A stretch of DNA of 47,356 bases. Origin: Tissierellales bacterium (GTDB lineage: Bacteria > Bacillota > Clostridia > Tissierellales > VENL01). The stretch is from positions 1-47,356 of the forward strand of contig JANQLB010000002.1 in assembly GCA_028280805.1 (NCBI GenBank), read 5' to 3'. Of the stretch, positions 33,787-43,180 are shown piece after piece (position 1 is the first letter of the stretch; the number at the start of each line of letters is the position of its first letter). The notes beneath the pieces are model-generated. The model searched no databases, was not told where the DNA came from, and saw nothing but the letters and a program-made list of their open reading frames with translations. The translations under genes were made by a program, and so were the position numbers.

Positions 33787-34191
33787 TTGAACAACGAAAT
33801 TAAAAATATCATAATAAATTTAAAAGATGGAGAAATAAAACCTGATGAAGCTGTTAATCTTATTAATCAGTATAATTATCCAAAGATTATAAAAACAAAA
33901 AGATGCTCTAAGCTTAAAATTTATGTATATAGTAAAGATGATAATAAAACTATAAGACTTCCGGCTATACCATTATGGTTAATAACTTTATTAGGTAGTT
34001 TTGCATTAACTATTATTAAGCTTGTGCGTTTTGTACCTAATATTATGAATAAGAAAACTGAAAAATATTTAAATCTTTTAAAGCATTTTAATCTAAGAGA
34101 AATTTTGCTTGAATTAAAAACCCATGAACCTTTTGATTTAGTTAATGTAGAAGAAAAAGATGGTGATGTTGTAAGGATTTCAATATTATAA
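33787..34191 (+). CDS. SHOCT-like-motif protein with hydrophobic segment
   Basis: A 134-residue protein of no firmly recognised family. The N-terminus has the short helical motif DGEIKPDEAVNLINQ also seen in the three following proteins. A middle part (IRLPAIPLWLITLLGSFALTIIKLVRF) is hydrophobic enough to bind the membrane. It parallels the last gene of the cluster (36-kb region), which has VNVNIPIALVDIGLKFI at the same place. Translation starts at TTG (33787), supported by aaaggaggg upstream. First gene of the cluster. Confidence 0.7.
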   Translation: MNNEIKNIIINLKDGEIKPDEAVNLINQYNYPKIIKTKRCSKLKIYVYSKDDNKTIRLPAIPLWLITLLGSFALTIIKLVRFVPNIMNKKTEKYLNLLKHFNLREILLELKTHEPFDLVNVEEKDGDVVRISIL

Positions 34192-34213
34192 TTATATTAG
34201 AAAGGGTGTTAAT

Positions 34214-34576
34214 ATGAAAAAGGAGGCAATAGGAAGATGTCCTGTGTGTGACCACGGCATGGACATTACCAGATTACATTGTGATTATTGTAATACCACT
34301 ATTGAAGGTCAATTCACACTATGTAAGTTCTGCAAGCTTAAGGATGAAGAAAAGTTTTTTATTGAAGTTTTTATAAAAAACAGAGGTAATATTAAAGAAA
34401 TTGAAAAAGAGCTTGGTATATCTTATCCAACAGTTAGAAATAAACTGGAAAGCGTCATTGAATCTTTAGGATATAATCCTAAGTACTCACCAAAAGTAGA
34501 TAAAAAGTCTATACTAAATAAATTAAGTTCTGGTGAAATAAGTGCTGAAGAAGCTGTTAAACTGCTTAAAGAGTGA
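34214..34576 (+). CDS. DUF2089 family regulator-like protein
   Basis: A 120-residue protein with an N-terminal zinc-ribbon-like part (GRCPVCDHGMDITRLHCDYCNTTIEG), a middle FKFCKLKDEEK-like segment and a probable helix-turn-helix (NIKEIEKELGISYPTVRNKLESVIESLG, about residues 62-90). This is the DUF2089 pattern. It closes with the shared motif SSGEISAEEAVKLLKE. Its helix-turn-helix makes it the best candidate regulator of the cluster, perhaps binding the palindrome at 33722. No domain for a small ligand is visible. Confidence 0.85.
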   Translation: MKKEAIGRCPVCDHGMDITRLHCDYCNTTIEGQFTLCKFCKLKDEEKFFIEVFIKNRGNIKEIEKELGISYPTVRNKLESVIESLGYNPKYSPKVDKKSILNKLSSGEISAEEAVKLLKE

Positions 34577-34608
34577 TGTTTATAAAATAGTAATGTGGAG
34601 GAGAAAAA

Positions 34609-35973
34609 ATGAAAGATGAAAAAATAATGATTTTACACATGTTAGAAGAAGGTAAAATTTCTATAGATGAAGCATCTATGCTTATAGAAGCTTTAGATGA
34701 AGTAGAAGGTAAAAATTTAGAGGAAGATGGTTTTTTTGACAAAGTAAAAGAAAAAGCTAAAAACATTAATCATAATTACAGTAATAACAGCAAATCTGAA
34801 AAACACGAAACTTCAGAAAGAAATTTTGAAAATCGTATAGAAAATTTAGCAGAAAAGATAGAAAGTAAGTTTGATAAAGAGTTTGTTGAAAAAATGAGTA
34901 GAAAAGGCGAAGAATTAGGAAAAAAAATGGGCAAAATTGGAGAAAATATCGCAGAAAGTACTTCTTCTATAACAGATAGAATATTAGATATAGTAGAAAA
35001 TGTTGTAGATAAAGGAGCCTTTACTAACCTATTTGACAACTATGAAACTATAAAAGAAAAACATGAAAAAGATATTACTAATGTCAATGATATAGAATTA
35101 CAATTCCAAGCAGTAAATGGAAAGATACTAATAAAAACATGGGACGAAGATAAAATTTATGTAGATGCATTTTGTCAAATAAAAAGCAAAAACTTATCCC
35201 CAAATAATCCCATATACTCAATATATGAGGATGGTAATAAGATTATTTTTAAGCCTTCTTATTCTAATAATTTACGTACTACTCTTGAAATTAAAATACC
35301 CGATAAAGAATATAATAAAATTGAGCTTATTACAACCAATGGTAGAATTCAAGCATCAACTATCAATTTAAATCAGCTAAATTGTAATACTACAAACTCT
35401 ACTGTTAATTTATCAGATATAGAAAGTTCTGAGATTAACAGCAGCACTAAAAACGGTAGAATTATATTAAAGGATGTAAAATGTACTAATGTAAGTTTAA
35501 CCACTTCTAATGCAACTATTGATTTACAGGACATGGATTGTAAAGATATAAAAGCCACAACAAAAAATGGTAAGATTATATTAGAAGATGTGGTGGCTGA
35601 TTCAATACTAGCCAAAACATCTAACGCCTATATAAAAGTAAATGATTGTAGCTCAAAGATTATTGACACTGAGACATCTAATTCAAAAATTAATATCCAT
35701 AACATTGACACTGAAAAACTAAGTAGTTTATATATGAAAACCTCAAATTCTTCCATTGAAGCTGAACTCGATGATGATAATAGAAAATTTAGCATAGATG
35801 CAAAAACTTCTATGGGGAATATCGACGTCGAAATACCAAACTTAGTATATGATGTTAATGTTCAGAAACATTTAGGTTCTAAAAAAATTCTTGCTCATAG
35901 TGTAGATTTTAATGAAGAAAATGATACTAAAATAATAGCTTTGACTTCAAATGGGTCAATTAAAATTAGATAG
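34609..35973 (+). CDS. DUF4097 beta-strand repeat protein with SHOCT-like N-terminus
   Basis: A 454-residue protein. Residues 1-30 carry the helical motif (HMLEEGKISIDEASMLIEAL). A charged, amphipathic stretch follows (about 45-140). The C-terminal half is made of DUF4097-type strand repeats of about 20 residues with recurrent T-x-N-G-x-I or TSNA-x-I turns (LITTNGRIQAS, SSTKNGRIILKDV, TTSNATIDLQDM, TTKNGKIILEDV, KTSNAYIKV), suggesting a beta-solenoid. No signal peptide or membrane helix is seen. The family is often found with envelope-stress (Lia/Psp-type) genes; the mechanism is unknown. Confidence 0.88.
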   Translation: MKDEKIMILHMLEEGKISIDEASMLIEALDEVEGKNLEEDGFFDKVKEKAKNINHNYSNNSKSEKHETSERNFENRIENLAEKIESKFDKEFVEKMSRKGEELGKKMGKIGENIAESTSSITDRILDIVENVVDKGAFTNLFDNYETIKEKHEKDITNVNDIELQFQAVNGKILIKTWDEDKIYVDAFCQIKSKNLSPNNPIYSIYEDGNKIIFKPSYSNNLRTTLEIKIPDKEYNKIELITTNGRIQASTINLNQLNCNTTNSTVNLSDIESSEINSSTKNGRIILKDVKCTNVSLTTSNATIDLQDMDCKDIKATTKNGKIILEDVVADSILAKTSNAYIKVNDCSSKIIDTETSNSKINIHNIDTEKLSSLYMKTSNSSIEAELDDDNRKFSIDAKTSMGNIDVEIPNLVYDVNVQKHLGSKKILAHSVDFNEENDTKIIALTSNGSIKIR

Positions 35974-35988
35974 TAAGGAGGATATAAT

Positions 35989-36366
35989 ATGTCAAATAAT
36001 CTTAAAGAAGAAAGAATGGAAATTTTAAAAATGATTGAAGATGGAAAAATCAGTTCTAAAGATGGATTAGAGCTACTAAGTGCATTAGAAGAAAGAAATG
36101 AAACACTTTCAACTCATAAATCTAAATGGATAAAAATAAGAGTTTTTGATCCGAAAGATAAAAATAAAGTTAATGTTAACATACCAATAGCATTGGTGGA
36201 TATTGGTTTAAAATTTATTACTAAAATATCGCCTGAGCTTAAGGAATATAATTTTGAAGGCATTGATATTAATGAAATAACTGAGCTTATTAAAAGTGGA
36301 GCTCAAGGTAAAATTGTTGACGTTGAATCTGAAAATGGTGAAAAAGTAGAGATATTTGTAGAGTAA
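35989..36366 (+). CDS. SHOCT-like-motif protein, last gene of cluster
   Basis: A 125-residue protein that starts with the shared motif (ILKMIEDGKISSKDGLELLSALEE), followed by a beta-rich part (KWIKIRVFDPKDKNKVNVNIPIAL) and an amphipathic or membrane-touching segment, then an acidic C-terminus ending KVEIFVE. It is a paralogue in layout of the first gene of the cluster. It begins 15 bp after the DUF4097 gene behind a good ribosome binding site (aaggagg) and is followed by a terminator. Confidence 0.8.
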   Translation: MSNNLKEERMEILKMIEDGKISSKDGLELLSALEERNETLSTHKSKWIKIRVFDPKDKNKVNVNIPIALVDIGLKFITKISPELKEYNFEGIDINEITELIKSGAQGKIVDVESENGEKVEIFVE

Positions 36367-36373
36367 AACTCAT

Positions 36374-36402
36374 AAAAAAAGAAGCAAATTTGCTTCTTTT
36401 TT
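36374..36402. terminator. Bidirectional terminator between convergent clusters
   Basis: aagaagcaaa/tttgcttctt stem with a minimal loop, A-run on one side and T-run on the other. Confidence 0.9.
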
Positions 36403-37038
36403 TTATTTTTTAATTTTTATGCTATTGTAAACAATCTTTAAACCTATTAATATTATTAGTGTCGGCCATATATAACTAAGAATTTCCCAAACAGAAGTTG
36501 TAATTACATCTTCTACTATTAAATATGACATTAATGATATTACAATAAATATTGTCCCTAATATCAAAGGCCATTTCTTATTTGATTTTCTTGTTTCTAT
36601 TAAGTATATCAAATAAAAAGAAACTCCAATAAATAATGCAAATGTCCAAAATATTTCATATTCATAGATCTCATTAACTAGTCTAAAAAAACCTATTGCT
36701 ATTAAAAAGCATCCTCCATATATAAAACCTCTAATCTTTTTAACAAAATATATTATTAAAAAAGCAGTTCCTAATCCTATTAAAAATATAGTTTCTGAAA
36801 TATCAACTCTTAATAAATTATAAGTATCTACTATTTGACTTATACCGACTGCTAAAATAATTGTACCTGCTATTAAATATCCTGTATTTCTTTTAAAGTA
36901 ATAGCCAGTCATAAAAGCTACCCCTATAAGTATTAAAATATTATCTTTAATTGAAATCTTAAATAAACTAGATAATAATAAAAAACCTCCAATAAATACA
37001 AGCACAATTCCTAATGTGTGACCTCTTTTTTTATACAT
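36403..37038 (-). CDS. LiaF/LiaI-like polytopic membrane protein
   Basis: A 211-residue protein with about eight closely packed hydrophobic helices arranged as repeated pairs (GIVLVFIGGFLLLSSLF, ILILIGVAFMTGYYF, YLIAGTIILAVGISQIV and so on). The pattern resembles the LiaF-type transmembrane region (DUF5668-like). It ends next to the SHOCT-like/DUF4097 cluster, which fits a shared envelope-stress role, although on the opposite strand. Function is not known. Confidence 0.7.
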   Translation of the reverse strand: MYKKRGHTLGIVLVFIGGFLLLSSLFKISIKDNILILIGVAFMTGYYFKRNTGYLIAGTIILAVGISQIVDTYNLLRVDISETIFLIGLGTAFLIIYFVKKIRGFIYGGCFLIAIGFFRLVNEIYEYEIFWTFALFIGVSFYLIYLIETRKSNKKWPLILGTIFIVISLMSYLIVEDVITTSVWEILSYIWPTLIILIGLKIVYNSIKIKK

Positions 37039-37051
37039 AGAAGTACCTCCA

Positions 37052-37747
37052 TTAATTTATAATTCCATTTTCTTTTAAAGCATTCATTATTAAATTATTA
37101 TTATAAAAATATTGACCTATGGGAGAATTATATACTGTTTGAGCAATAATCCCATCAGGTGAGGTTAATATAATTGGTGTAAAAATTGCCAACACTATAT
37201 GCACTATTAAAATACCTATTAGCAACCCTAAAAATAATCCTGATACTTTATTAAATTGTCTTAAAACAGGAAGCCTTGCTACTACATCTAATAGTTTAAT
37301 TAAATAACCTAAAGCCATTCTTACTAAAATAAAAATAATAATAATGCTTATAATACTAATAAAAATATCCGATAAAGAGCTTGATAAAATATTCCCTATT
37401 GAATAATCACTATTTGTTAATTGGTTTTGAGCCTCTATGTTCTCAGCTACACCTTCTTTTATACCATTAGGTAGTTTGAATATATCTAATATGCTGCTAG
37501 TATTAGTAGAATGTTGAGAAGTACCAATTAGCTCATTAACTTTTCCAGTTACCCAATCTCTTACTTTGACAAATATATCAGTATTGCTTTTAATATACTG
37601 TGCTAAAAATGGATAATATATCTTTGCAATGATTCCTGCAACAATATATCCTACTAAATTAAACGCTGTAACAATAAAACCTTTAATTAATCCATTTACA
37701 CCGCTTATAAATATCAGGACAATTATCAAAATATCTATAAAATTCAA
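37052..37747 (-). CDS. CvpA family membrane protein
   Basis: A 231-residue protein with the CvpA start NFIDILIIVLIFISGVNGLIKGFI and four to five membrane helices. The last helix pair reads FLGLLIGILIVHIVLAIFTPIIL. The long extracytoplasmic loop between helices 2 and 3 (about 50-125) is larger than in the shortest homologues. CvpA proteins are linked to colicin V export and to envelope and bile-stress functions in proteobacteria; in Firmicutes the role is open. Confidence 0.88.
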   Translation of the reverse strand: MNFIDILIIVLIFISGVNGLIKGFIVTAFNLVGYIVAGIIAKIYYPFLAQYIKSNTDIFVKVRDWVTGKVNELIGTSQHSTNTSSILDIFKLPNGIKEGVAENIEAQNQLTNSDYSIGNILSSSLSDIFISIISIIIIFILVRMALGYLIKLLDVVARLPVLRQFNKVSGLFLGLLIGILIVHIVLAIFTPIILTSPDGIIAQTVYNSPIGQYFYNNNLIMNALKENGIIN

Positions 37748-37761
37748 GTTTCTGCACTCCT

Positions 37762-38868
37762 TTAGTTTGTTCTAACTATGTCCATTATTTTTATTTTATT
37801 ATTTAATTTAATTATTATATTTTCAGTTGTTACATCTATACTTTTTATTTCATCATTATCTTTATATTTCAAAAACTTACTTTTCTCCATAATACCTAAA
37901 ATACTTTTATTGTTGTGTAAATAAATAATATTTTTATCATATTTAATTTTATCAAACTCTTCATTTAATGCAATCTTATTTTTAGTTCTTCCACTAAAAT
38001 CAATAATTTCTAGATAGCTTTTAAATAAAACTGCAATTATATGATCATCATCATTTATTTTAATATCCCATATATCTTCATTGTTTTTTCTACTCCATAA
38101 CAATTCTTTCTGTTTACTCAAATGATAAATTTTCTTATCAGTAACTAATATACAGGACCTGTCTTGTAAATATTTTACTTCTTGGATTATTTCATCTTCA
38201 AATGTTTCTACCCATAAAAGTTCTCCATCTTTTGAATATTTTGTTAAATTACTGATTATTTGTTGTTCTATATTATTTATTGTACCAATTATAACTTCAT
38301 CACCGTCTCTAAAAATATCAGCTAAAACAGCTTGTCCATCCTTAATGACAATATTTTGTTTTAACTCTCCTTGAAAATTAATTATATTAATGTGTTGGTA
38401 GCCTTCTGTAGTCATAGATATTAATACTAAGTGATTACTCTTAATAAATCCTTGGTTTATTTTTCTATTTAACTTATAACTCCATACAATATCACCATTA
38501 CTTCTAAAAGTCTGTATTTCTCCATCATCTTTGTTAATAATATAAATATTTGATTCATCTACAGTAATAAGTGAATTATTTAAGTTTTTCTGGATAATTG
38601 GTTGACCATCTCCATTAGAATCATATCTATAAATCCCTTCTTGGTTATATACAATAACTTTATTATCCATGACTGCTGATTGGTATTCATTTAGTGTTTC
38701 TATGTTAATCTCCTTAACAACTTGAAGAGTTTTATCATCTTTAGATACTAAGCTAAAAATTTTTTCTCTAATTGTACTATTAGATAAAGTCATTACTAAG
38801 ACAACAAACAATAGTATAAACCTACCTATCTTTTTCTTATTATATTCTGTCGTATCATTAGTTTTCAA
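37762..38868 (-). CDS. Membrane-anchored beta-propeller-like (PQQ-type) protein
   Basis: A 368-residue protein with an N-terminal anchor (about 14-30, RFILLFVVLVMTLSN) and an outer part built of repeated four-strand blades with G-x-x-x-W endings (NGDIVWSYKL, DGELLWVETFEDE, QKELLWSRKN). These recur about every 40 residues, as in PQQ/YncE-like propellers. No enzyme residues are evident; a scaffold or sensor role outside the membrane is inferred. It precedes the CvpA and LiaF-like genes with gaps of 14 bp and less, so the three form one operon. Confidence 0.7.
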   Translation of the reverse strand: MKTNDTTEYNKKKIGRFILLFVVLVMTLSNSTIREKIFSLVSKDDKTLQVVKEINIETLNEYQSAVMDNKVIVYNQEGIYRYDSNGDGQPIIQKNLNNSLITVDESNIYIINKDDGEIQTFRSNGDIVWSYKLNRKINQGFIKSNHLVLISMTTEGYQHINIINFQGELKQNIVIKDGQAVLADIFRDGDEVIIGTINNIEQQIISNLTKYSKDGELLWVETFEDEIIQEVKYLQDRSCILVTDKKIYHLSKQKELLWSRKNNEDIWDIKINDDDHIIAVLFKSYLEIIDFSGRTKNKIALNEEFDKIKYDKNIIYLHNNKSILGIMEKSKFLKYKDNDEIKSIDVTTENIIIKLNNKIKIMDIVRTN

Positions 38869-38954
38869 TATTTTTACCTCCCTGTTTTTTAACAGAGTCT
38901 AATATAATTGTATATTCTATAAGTTTATGCTAAAACCCTTTTACTCCTTACTTA

Positions 38955-40007
38955 TTATAATTTAAATTTTACTTGCTTTATTAAAAAATTTCCAACTATA
39001 CTGATTATCATAAACAAACCTAAATATCCAAATAAAGGATAGAGTGTTGATACCAAATTTGCAAATCCTATTTTAGCAAGAGGCATAGTTAAAATACAAA
39101 ACATACATGCCATTATATTTGGTTTAATCTTAAATATGTATGCTAATCTTTTTATACATCCATAACCATTTGAGATAGCAGTTGTAAACATTGAGAACCA
39201 TAATACAAAAGAATATACAAGACCGCCTTGACTTCCCATAACATCTGCTATTTTTATCATTGGTATTTCTAGCCCTTGAATATCTGTATATTTTATTAGT
39301 GTAGGAATAAGAATAAATGAAGCAAGAACTCCAAGACCGATGCCTCCAAAAACTCCACCCTTTATTGCTGTTTTCTTATTAGGAATAATTGTAAACAGCG
39401 AAGTCATAATAACGATAGCAGATATACTATTATAGCTTACATAAAGAAATGCAGATGTAAACCAGTTACCTGTACTTGTTATGTCTGCTCCCTGATAATT
39501 ACTCAAACTAAAGCCTTCTTTTAAAATAACCATACTTCCAATAGACACAATACCCACTAATAAAATTGGTACTAATACTGTATTTACGGCAGCAATTCCT
39601 CTAACACTAAAAATAAACGTTAAGAAAGTTGCTATACTCATTGTATATATTCCAATGTTATAAGATAAATTAAATTGTTGTGAAAAAATAGCTCCACTCC
39701 CAGCTAACATTACGCAAAATCCAGTAAGTAAGAACAATGTTATTATTATCTCTATTACTTTACCTAATTTTTTGCCAAATATGGGGAATATAAATTCTTC
39801 ATAACCTTTAATTTTTCTATTATACACTCTATTAAGAACAACTGCACCGATAATTGAAAATAAAACTGTTGCTATAATTATTCCCCATATTCCTTTAATT
39901 CCAAATACGCTGAAAAAATAAATTATCTCTTGACCAGAAGCAAAACCTGCTCCAATCACTGTTCCTATATATATGCTCGCAAGCTTTCCCCATCCATTAG
40001 TTTTCAT
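38955..40007 (-). CDS. YkvI family membrane transporter-like protein
   Basis: A 350-residue protein with about ten membrane helices. The first, WGKLASIYIGTVIGAGFASGQEI, carries the unwound GxGFASGQE motif of the YkvI branch of the APC superfamily (also like the sodium-coupled amino-acid carriers). Its substrate is unknown. It stands between the hydrogenase operon and the propeller gene, with its own upstream gap. Confidence 0.85.
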   Translation of the reverse strand: MKTNGWGKLASIYIGTVIGAGFASGQEIIYFFSVFGIKGIWGIIIATVLFSIIGAVVLNRVYNRKIKGYEEFIFPIFGKKLGKVIEIIITLFLLTGFCVMLAGSGAIFSQQFNLSYNIGIYTMSIATFLTFIFSVRGIAAVNTVLVPILLVGIVSIGSMVILKEGFSLSNYQGADITSTGNWFTSAFLYVSYNSISAIVIMTSLFTIIPNKKTAIKGGVFGGIGLGVLASFILIPTLIKYTDIQGLEIPMIKIADVMGSQGGLVYSFVLWFSMFTTAISNGYGCIKRLAYIFKIKPNIMACMFCILTMPLAKIGFANLVSTLYPLFGYLGLFMIISIVGNFLIKQVKFKL

Positions 40008-40124
40008 TTATCTGCCTCCTTGTAATTACTAATTAATACTATGAATTAGGAGGCTTGGATTATCCTATATTTTTTATATCATTTAAACAAACTTAAGGCA
40101 TATAAAAAACTTTATAAATAGGGG

Positions 40125-40153
40125 AGGGTACTGGATAAGCTTACCAGTACCCT
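40125..40153 (-). terminator. Hairpin after the hydrogenase operon
   Basis: agggtactgg/ccagtaccct form a perfect 10-bp stem 21 bp after the hydrogenase stop codon. The following T-run is delayed, so efficiency is uncertain. Confidence 0.7.
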
Positions 40154-40173
40154 ATATATTAATTATGGAGTTA

Positions 40174-41892
40174 TTAGCTTTTTGGTGAATAATGTGTATG
40201 AAGAAGTTTGTGCGATTTTTCTCCTAACGGTTCTTTAAGGAATTCTTCATAAAGTGCCTTTACTACAGGATTTTCATGAGATTTTCTCAACTTAGACATT
40301 GAGTCTATATCATAAATTGCTTTAATCCTTTTCTCTTTAATTTCATTAGTTCCTAGTATAGGCTGACCGCCACCTCCAATACATCCACCTGGACAACACA
40401 TTATTTCTATGAAATGATAATCTGCCTTACCTTCTTTAACCATATCTAGTATTTTTCGAGCATTCTCAAGTCCATTAGCTACAGCAACATTAACATCTAA
40501 GTCTCCAACTTTTACAGTTGCTTCTTTGCATCCATCAATTCCTCTTAGGCTGACAAAATCAATATTTGATAGTTCTTCTCCTGTTACTACTTCATAAACA
40601 GTTCTTAAAGCAGCTTCCATAACACCACCAGTTGCTCCAAATATTGCTGCTGCTCCTGTAGAGATTCCTAATGGATTATCAAACTCTTCTTCTGGTAATT
40701 CTTTTATCATTATCCTTGATTCTTTAATCATTTGGCCTAATTCTCTAGTAGTCAATACTATATCTACATCTTGATAACCGCTGTCATTCATTTCTTCTCT
40801 GACAGCCTCTGCTTTTTTAGCAGTACATGGCATAATAGATACAACAACTATATCTTTAGGATCAATATTGTTCTTTTGAGCATAGTATGATTTTACTAAC
40901 GCCCCAAACATTTGTTGTGGAGATTTACATGAAGAAACATTTTCTAATAGTTCAGGATAAAAATACTCAACGTATCTTACCCAACCAGGACTACATGAAG
41001 TAAACATTGGAAGTTTACCGCCATTATTTAATCTGTGTAAAAATTCGTGACCTTCTTCAATAATAGTTAAGTCAGCAGTAAAATTCGTGTCAAATACCTT
41101 ATCAAATCCTACACGATTAAAGAAGGAAACTATTTTACCAGTTACAATACTACCTGGTTCTTCACCAAATTCTTCTCCTAAAGACACTCTTATAGCAGGT
41201 GCAATTTGAACTACAACATGCTTACTTTCATCATCTAGAGCATTCCAAACTTTTTGAATATCATTATTTTCATATATAGCACCTACAGGGCATACATTTA
41301 TACACTGACCACAATATACACAAGGAATTTCATTTAGTTTTTTTCCTGGAGGTGTGCTAATCCTCATGTGACTGCCTCTATCAACATTATAAATAGCTCC
41401 TACTCCTTGGACATCATGACAAGCAGTAATACATCTGCCGCACTTGATACATTTACTCTCATCTCTAACTATTGAAGGATTTGAATCATCTATTGGAAGT
41501 TTATGATTAATTTTCTCTATCTTAGTATCTCTTATATTTAACTCCATACATAGGTCTTGCAATTCACAATTACCATTTCTTACACAGGATAAACATTCTT
41601 GATTATGATCTGCAAGAATTAAGTCTAATACAAGTTTTCTTGCTTCCCTTGCCTTCTTAGTATTTGTTCTTATTTTTATTCCTGCCCATACAGGAGTACA
41701 GCATGCAGCAGAAAGATTTACCTGGTTTTCTATATCAACTACACAAACTCTACAGCTTCCTTTAATTGTTTGATCTGGATGGTAACATAAAGTAGGAATA
41801 TCTATGTTTAATTCTTTGGTTGCTTCAAGAATAGTCGTACCCTCTTCAACTGAAATATTTATTCCATCTATATTTATATCAACTTTAGACAT
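40174..41892 (-). CDS. [FeFe] hydrogenase catalytic subunit (HndD/HydA-like)
   Basis: A 572-residue group A [FeFe] hydrogenase. In order: plant-type [2Fe-2S] domain (1-80, CYHPD, CRVC, CCTP), His/Cys3 [4Fe-4S] domain (about 78-118), two [4Fe-4S] ferredoxin motifs (CIKCGRCITAC, CVYCGQCINVC), then the H-cluster domain with the three signatures FTSCSPGW, IMPCTAKKAEA and EIMCCPGGCIGGGGQP, and a small-subunit-like tail. It reduces protons or oxidises H2. The stop-start overlap with the NuoF-like gene (8 bp) shows co-translation in an NAD(P)-linked complex. Confidence 0.96.
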   Translation of the reverse strand: MSKVDINIDGINISVEEGTTILEATKELNIDIPTLCYHPDQTIKGSCRVCVVDIENQVNLSAACCTPVWAGIKIRTNTKKAREARKLVLDLILADHNQECLSCVRNGNCELQDLCMELNIRDTKIEKINHKLPIDDSNPSIVRDESKCIKCGRCITACHDVQGVGAIYNVDRGSHMRISTPPGKKLNEIPCVYCGQCINVCPVGAIYENNDIQKVWNALDDESKHVVVQIAPAIRVSLGEEFGEEPGSIVTGKIVSFFNRVGFDKVFDTNFTADLTIIEEGHEFLHRLNNGGKLPMFTSCSPGWVRYVEYFYPELLENVSSCKSPQQMFGALVKSYYAQKNNIDPKDIVVVSIMPCTAKKAEAVREEMNDSGYQDVDIVLTTRELGQMIKESRIMIKELPEEEFDNPLGISTGAAAIFGATGGVMEAALRTVYEVVTGEELSNIDFVSLRGIDGCKEATVKVGDLDVNVAVANGLENARKILDMVKEGKADYHFIEIMCCPGGCIGGGGQPILGTNEIKEKRIKAIYDIDSMSKLRKSHENPVVKALYEEFLKEPLGEKSHKLLHTHYSPKS

Positions 41893-43180
41893 TAATAGCC
41901 ACCCCCTCTTTTAAACTGCAAGTTCCAGCAGGACAATTGTATTTTATATGATTTTTATATTCATCTTCAAAATATTTCAATGTAGTCAATAATGCTGTAG
42001 GAGCTGCTTGCCCTAATCCACATAATGAAGCCTGCTTCATTACCATAGCAATTTCATTTAATAATTTTAAATCCCTTTCAGTACCTTCTCCGTTTGTAAG
42101 GTTATCTAATATTTTTATTATATGTTTATTACCCTCTCTACAAGGAGTACACTTACCACATGATTCATGGTCAAAAAACTTTGTTGCATTTTTAACAAAA
42201 TCGACCACACAAATTGAATCATCTACAACCAACACTGCTCCTGACCCCAATCCTATTTCCAATTTTCTTAATTCGTCAAAATCTAACTTAGTATCTAATA
42301 AACTTTCTGGTAAACAGGCTCCAGATGAACCTCCTAATTGAACAAATTTTATTTTTTTGCCTTCTTCCATACCTTCGCAAATATCATATACAACTTCTTT
42401 TAAAGTTGTTCCAAACTCTATCTCATATACCCCTTTATTTACCACTCTGCCTGAGACTGACAAAAGCTTTGTTCCTGTGCTGGATTCTGTCCCGTACTTC
42501 TTATATTCTTCTGAACCTATTGATAATATAACTGGAATATTAGCTAAGGTTTCTACATTATTTACTAATGTAGGTTTACCCCATAAACCTTTGTTAGGAG
42601 GATATGGAGGCTTAAATCTTGACCTTCCGGGATTTCCTTCAATAGATTCTATAAGAGCGGTTTCTTCTCCGCATACATATGCTCCCGCACCAGATCTTAT
42701 TTCAATATCAAAGCTAAAATCTTTACCTAATATTTTATTACCTAAATATCCTTCCTCTTGAAGGATTTTTACGCCACTAATTAATATCTCTTTTGATTTT
42801 GGATACTCTCCTCTAATATATATATATCCTTTATTAGCACCTACTGCATAAGCTGCTATTATCATACCTTCAATTACCTGAAACGGACATCCATCTAATA
42901 AAACTTTATCTTTAAATGTTCCTGGTTCACCTTCATCTGCATTACAAATTACAAATTTATCTTCACTATTTTCCATAGCAACAAAATTCCATTTTAGTGC
43001 TGTAGGAAAAGCAGCACCGCCCCTTCCTCTTAAATTTGAGTTTTTCACTTCATCTATTACTTCCTTTGGAGACATTTTAAATATAGCTTTCTCTAAGCCT
43101 TCAAATCCTCCACTTTCCTTATATTCTTTAATAGATAATGGGCTTATTTTACCACATAATTTAGAAAGCAAATTTACCAT
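41885..43180 (-). CDS. NuoF-like flavoprotein subunit of the hydrogenase
   Basis: A 431-residue NADH-binding FMN and [4Fe-4S] protein of the HndC/HydB/NuoF family. Motifs: GRGGAAFPTALKWN (FMN), NADEGEPGTFKDK, GAGAYVCGEETALIESIEG (NAD) and the cluster ligands SCGKCTPCREG plus SLCGLGQAAP. Many HydB/HndC proteins are about 600 residues, with an N-terminal thioredoxin-like [2Fe-2S] domain and two C-terminal ferredoxin clusters. Here both extensions are missing, the protein ends at CPAGTCSLKEGVAINV, and a separate [2Fe-2S] protein is encoded upstream. Confidence 0.94.
   Translation of the reverse strand: MVNLLSKLCGKISPLSIKEYKESGGFEGLEKAIFKMSPKEVIDEVKNSNLRGRGGAAFPTALKWNFVAMENSEDKFVICNADEGEPGTFKDKVLLDGCPFQVIEGMIIAAYAVGANKGYIYIRGEYPKSKEILISGVKILQEEGYLGNKILGKDFSFDIEIRSGAGAYVCGEETALIESIEGNPGRSRFKPPYPPNKGLWGKPTLVNNVETLANIPVILSIGSEEYKKYGTESSTGTKLLSVSGRVVNKGVYEIEFGTTLKEVVYDICEGMEEGKKIKFVQLGGSSGACLPESLLDTKLDFDELRKLEIGLGSGAVLVVDDSICVVDFVKNATKFFDHESCGKCTPCREGNKHIIKILDNLTNGEGTERDLKLLNEIAMVMKQASLCGLGQAAPTALLTTLKYFEDEYKNHIKYNCPAGTCSLKEGVAINV

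Noticed and set aside
42357..42761. Plus-strand reading frame of 134 codons opposite the NuoF-like gene
   Set aside because: Antisense shadow of the conserved FMN/NAD domain without translation signals.
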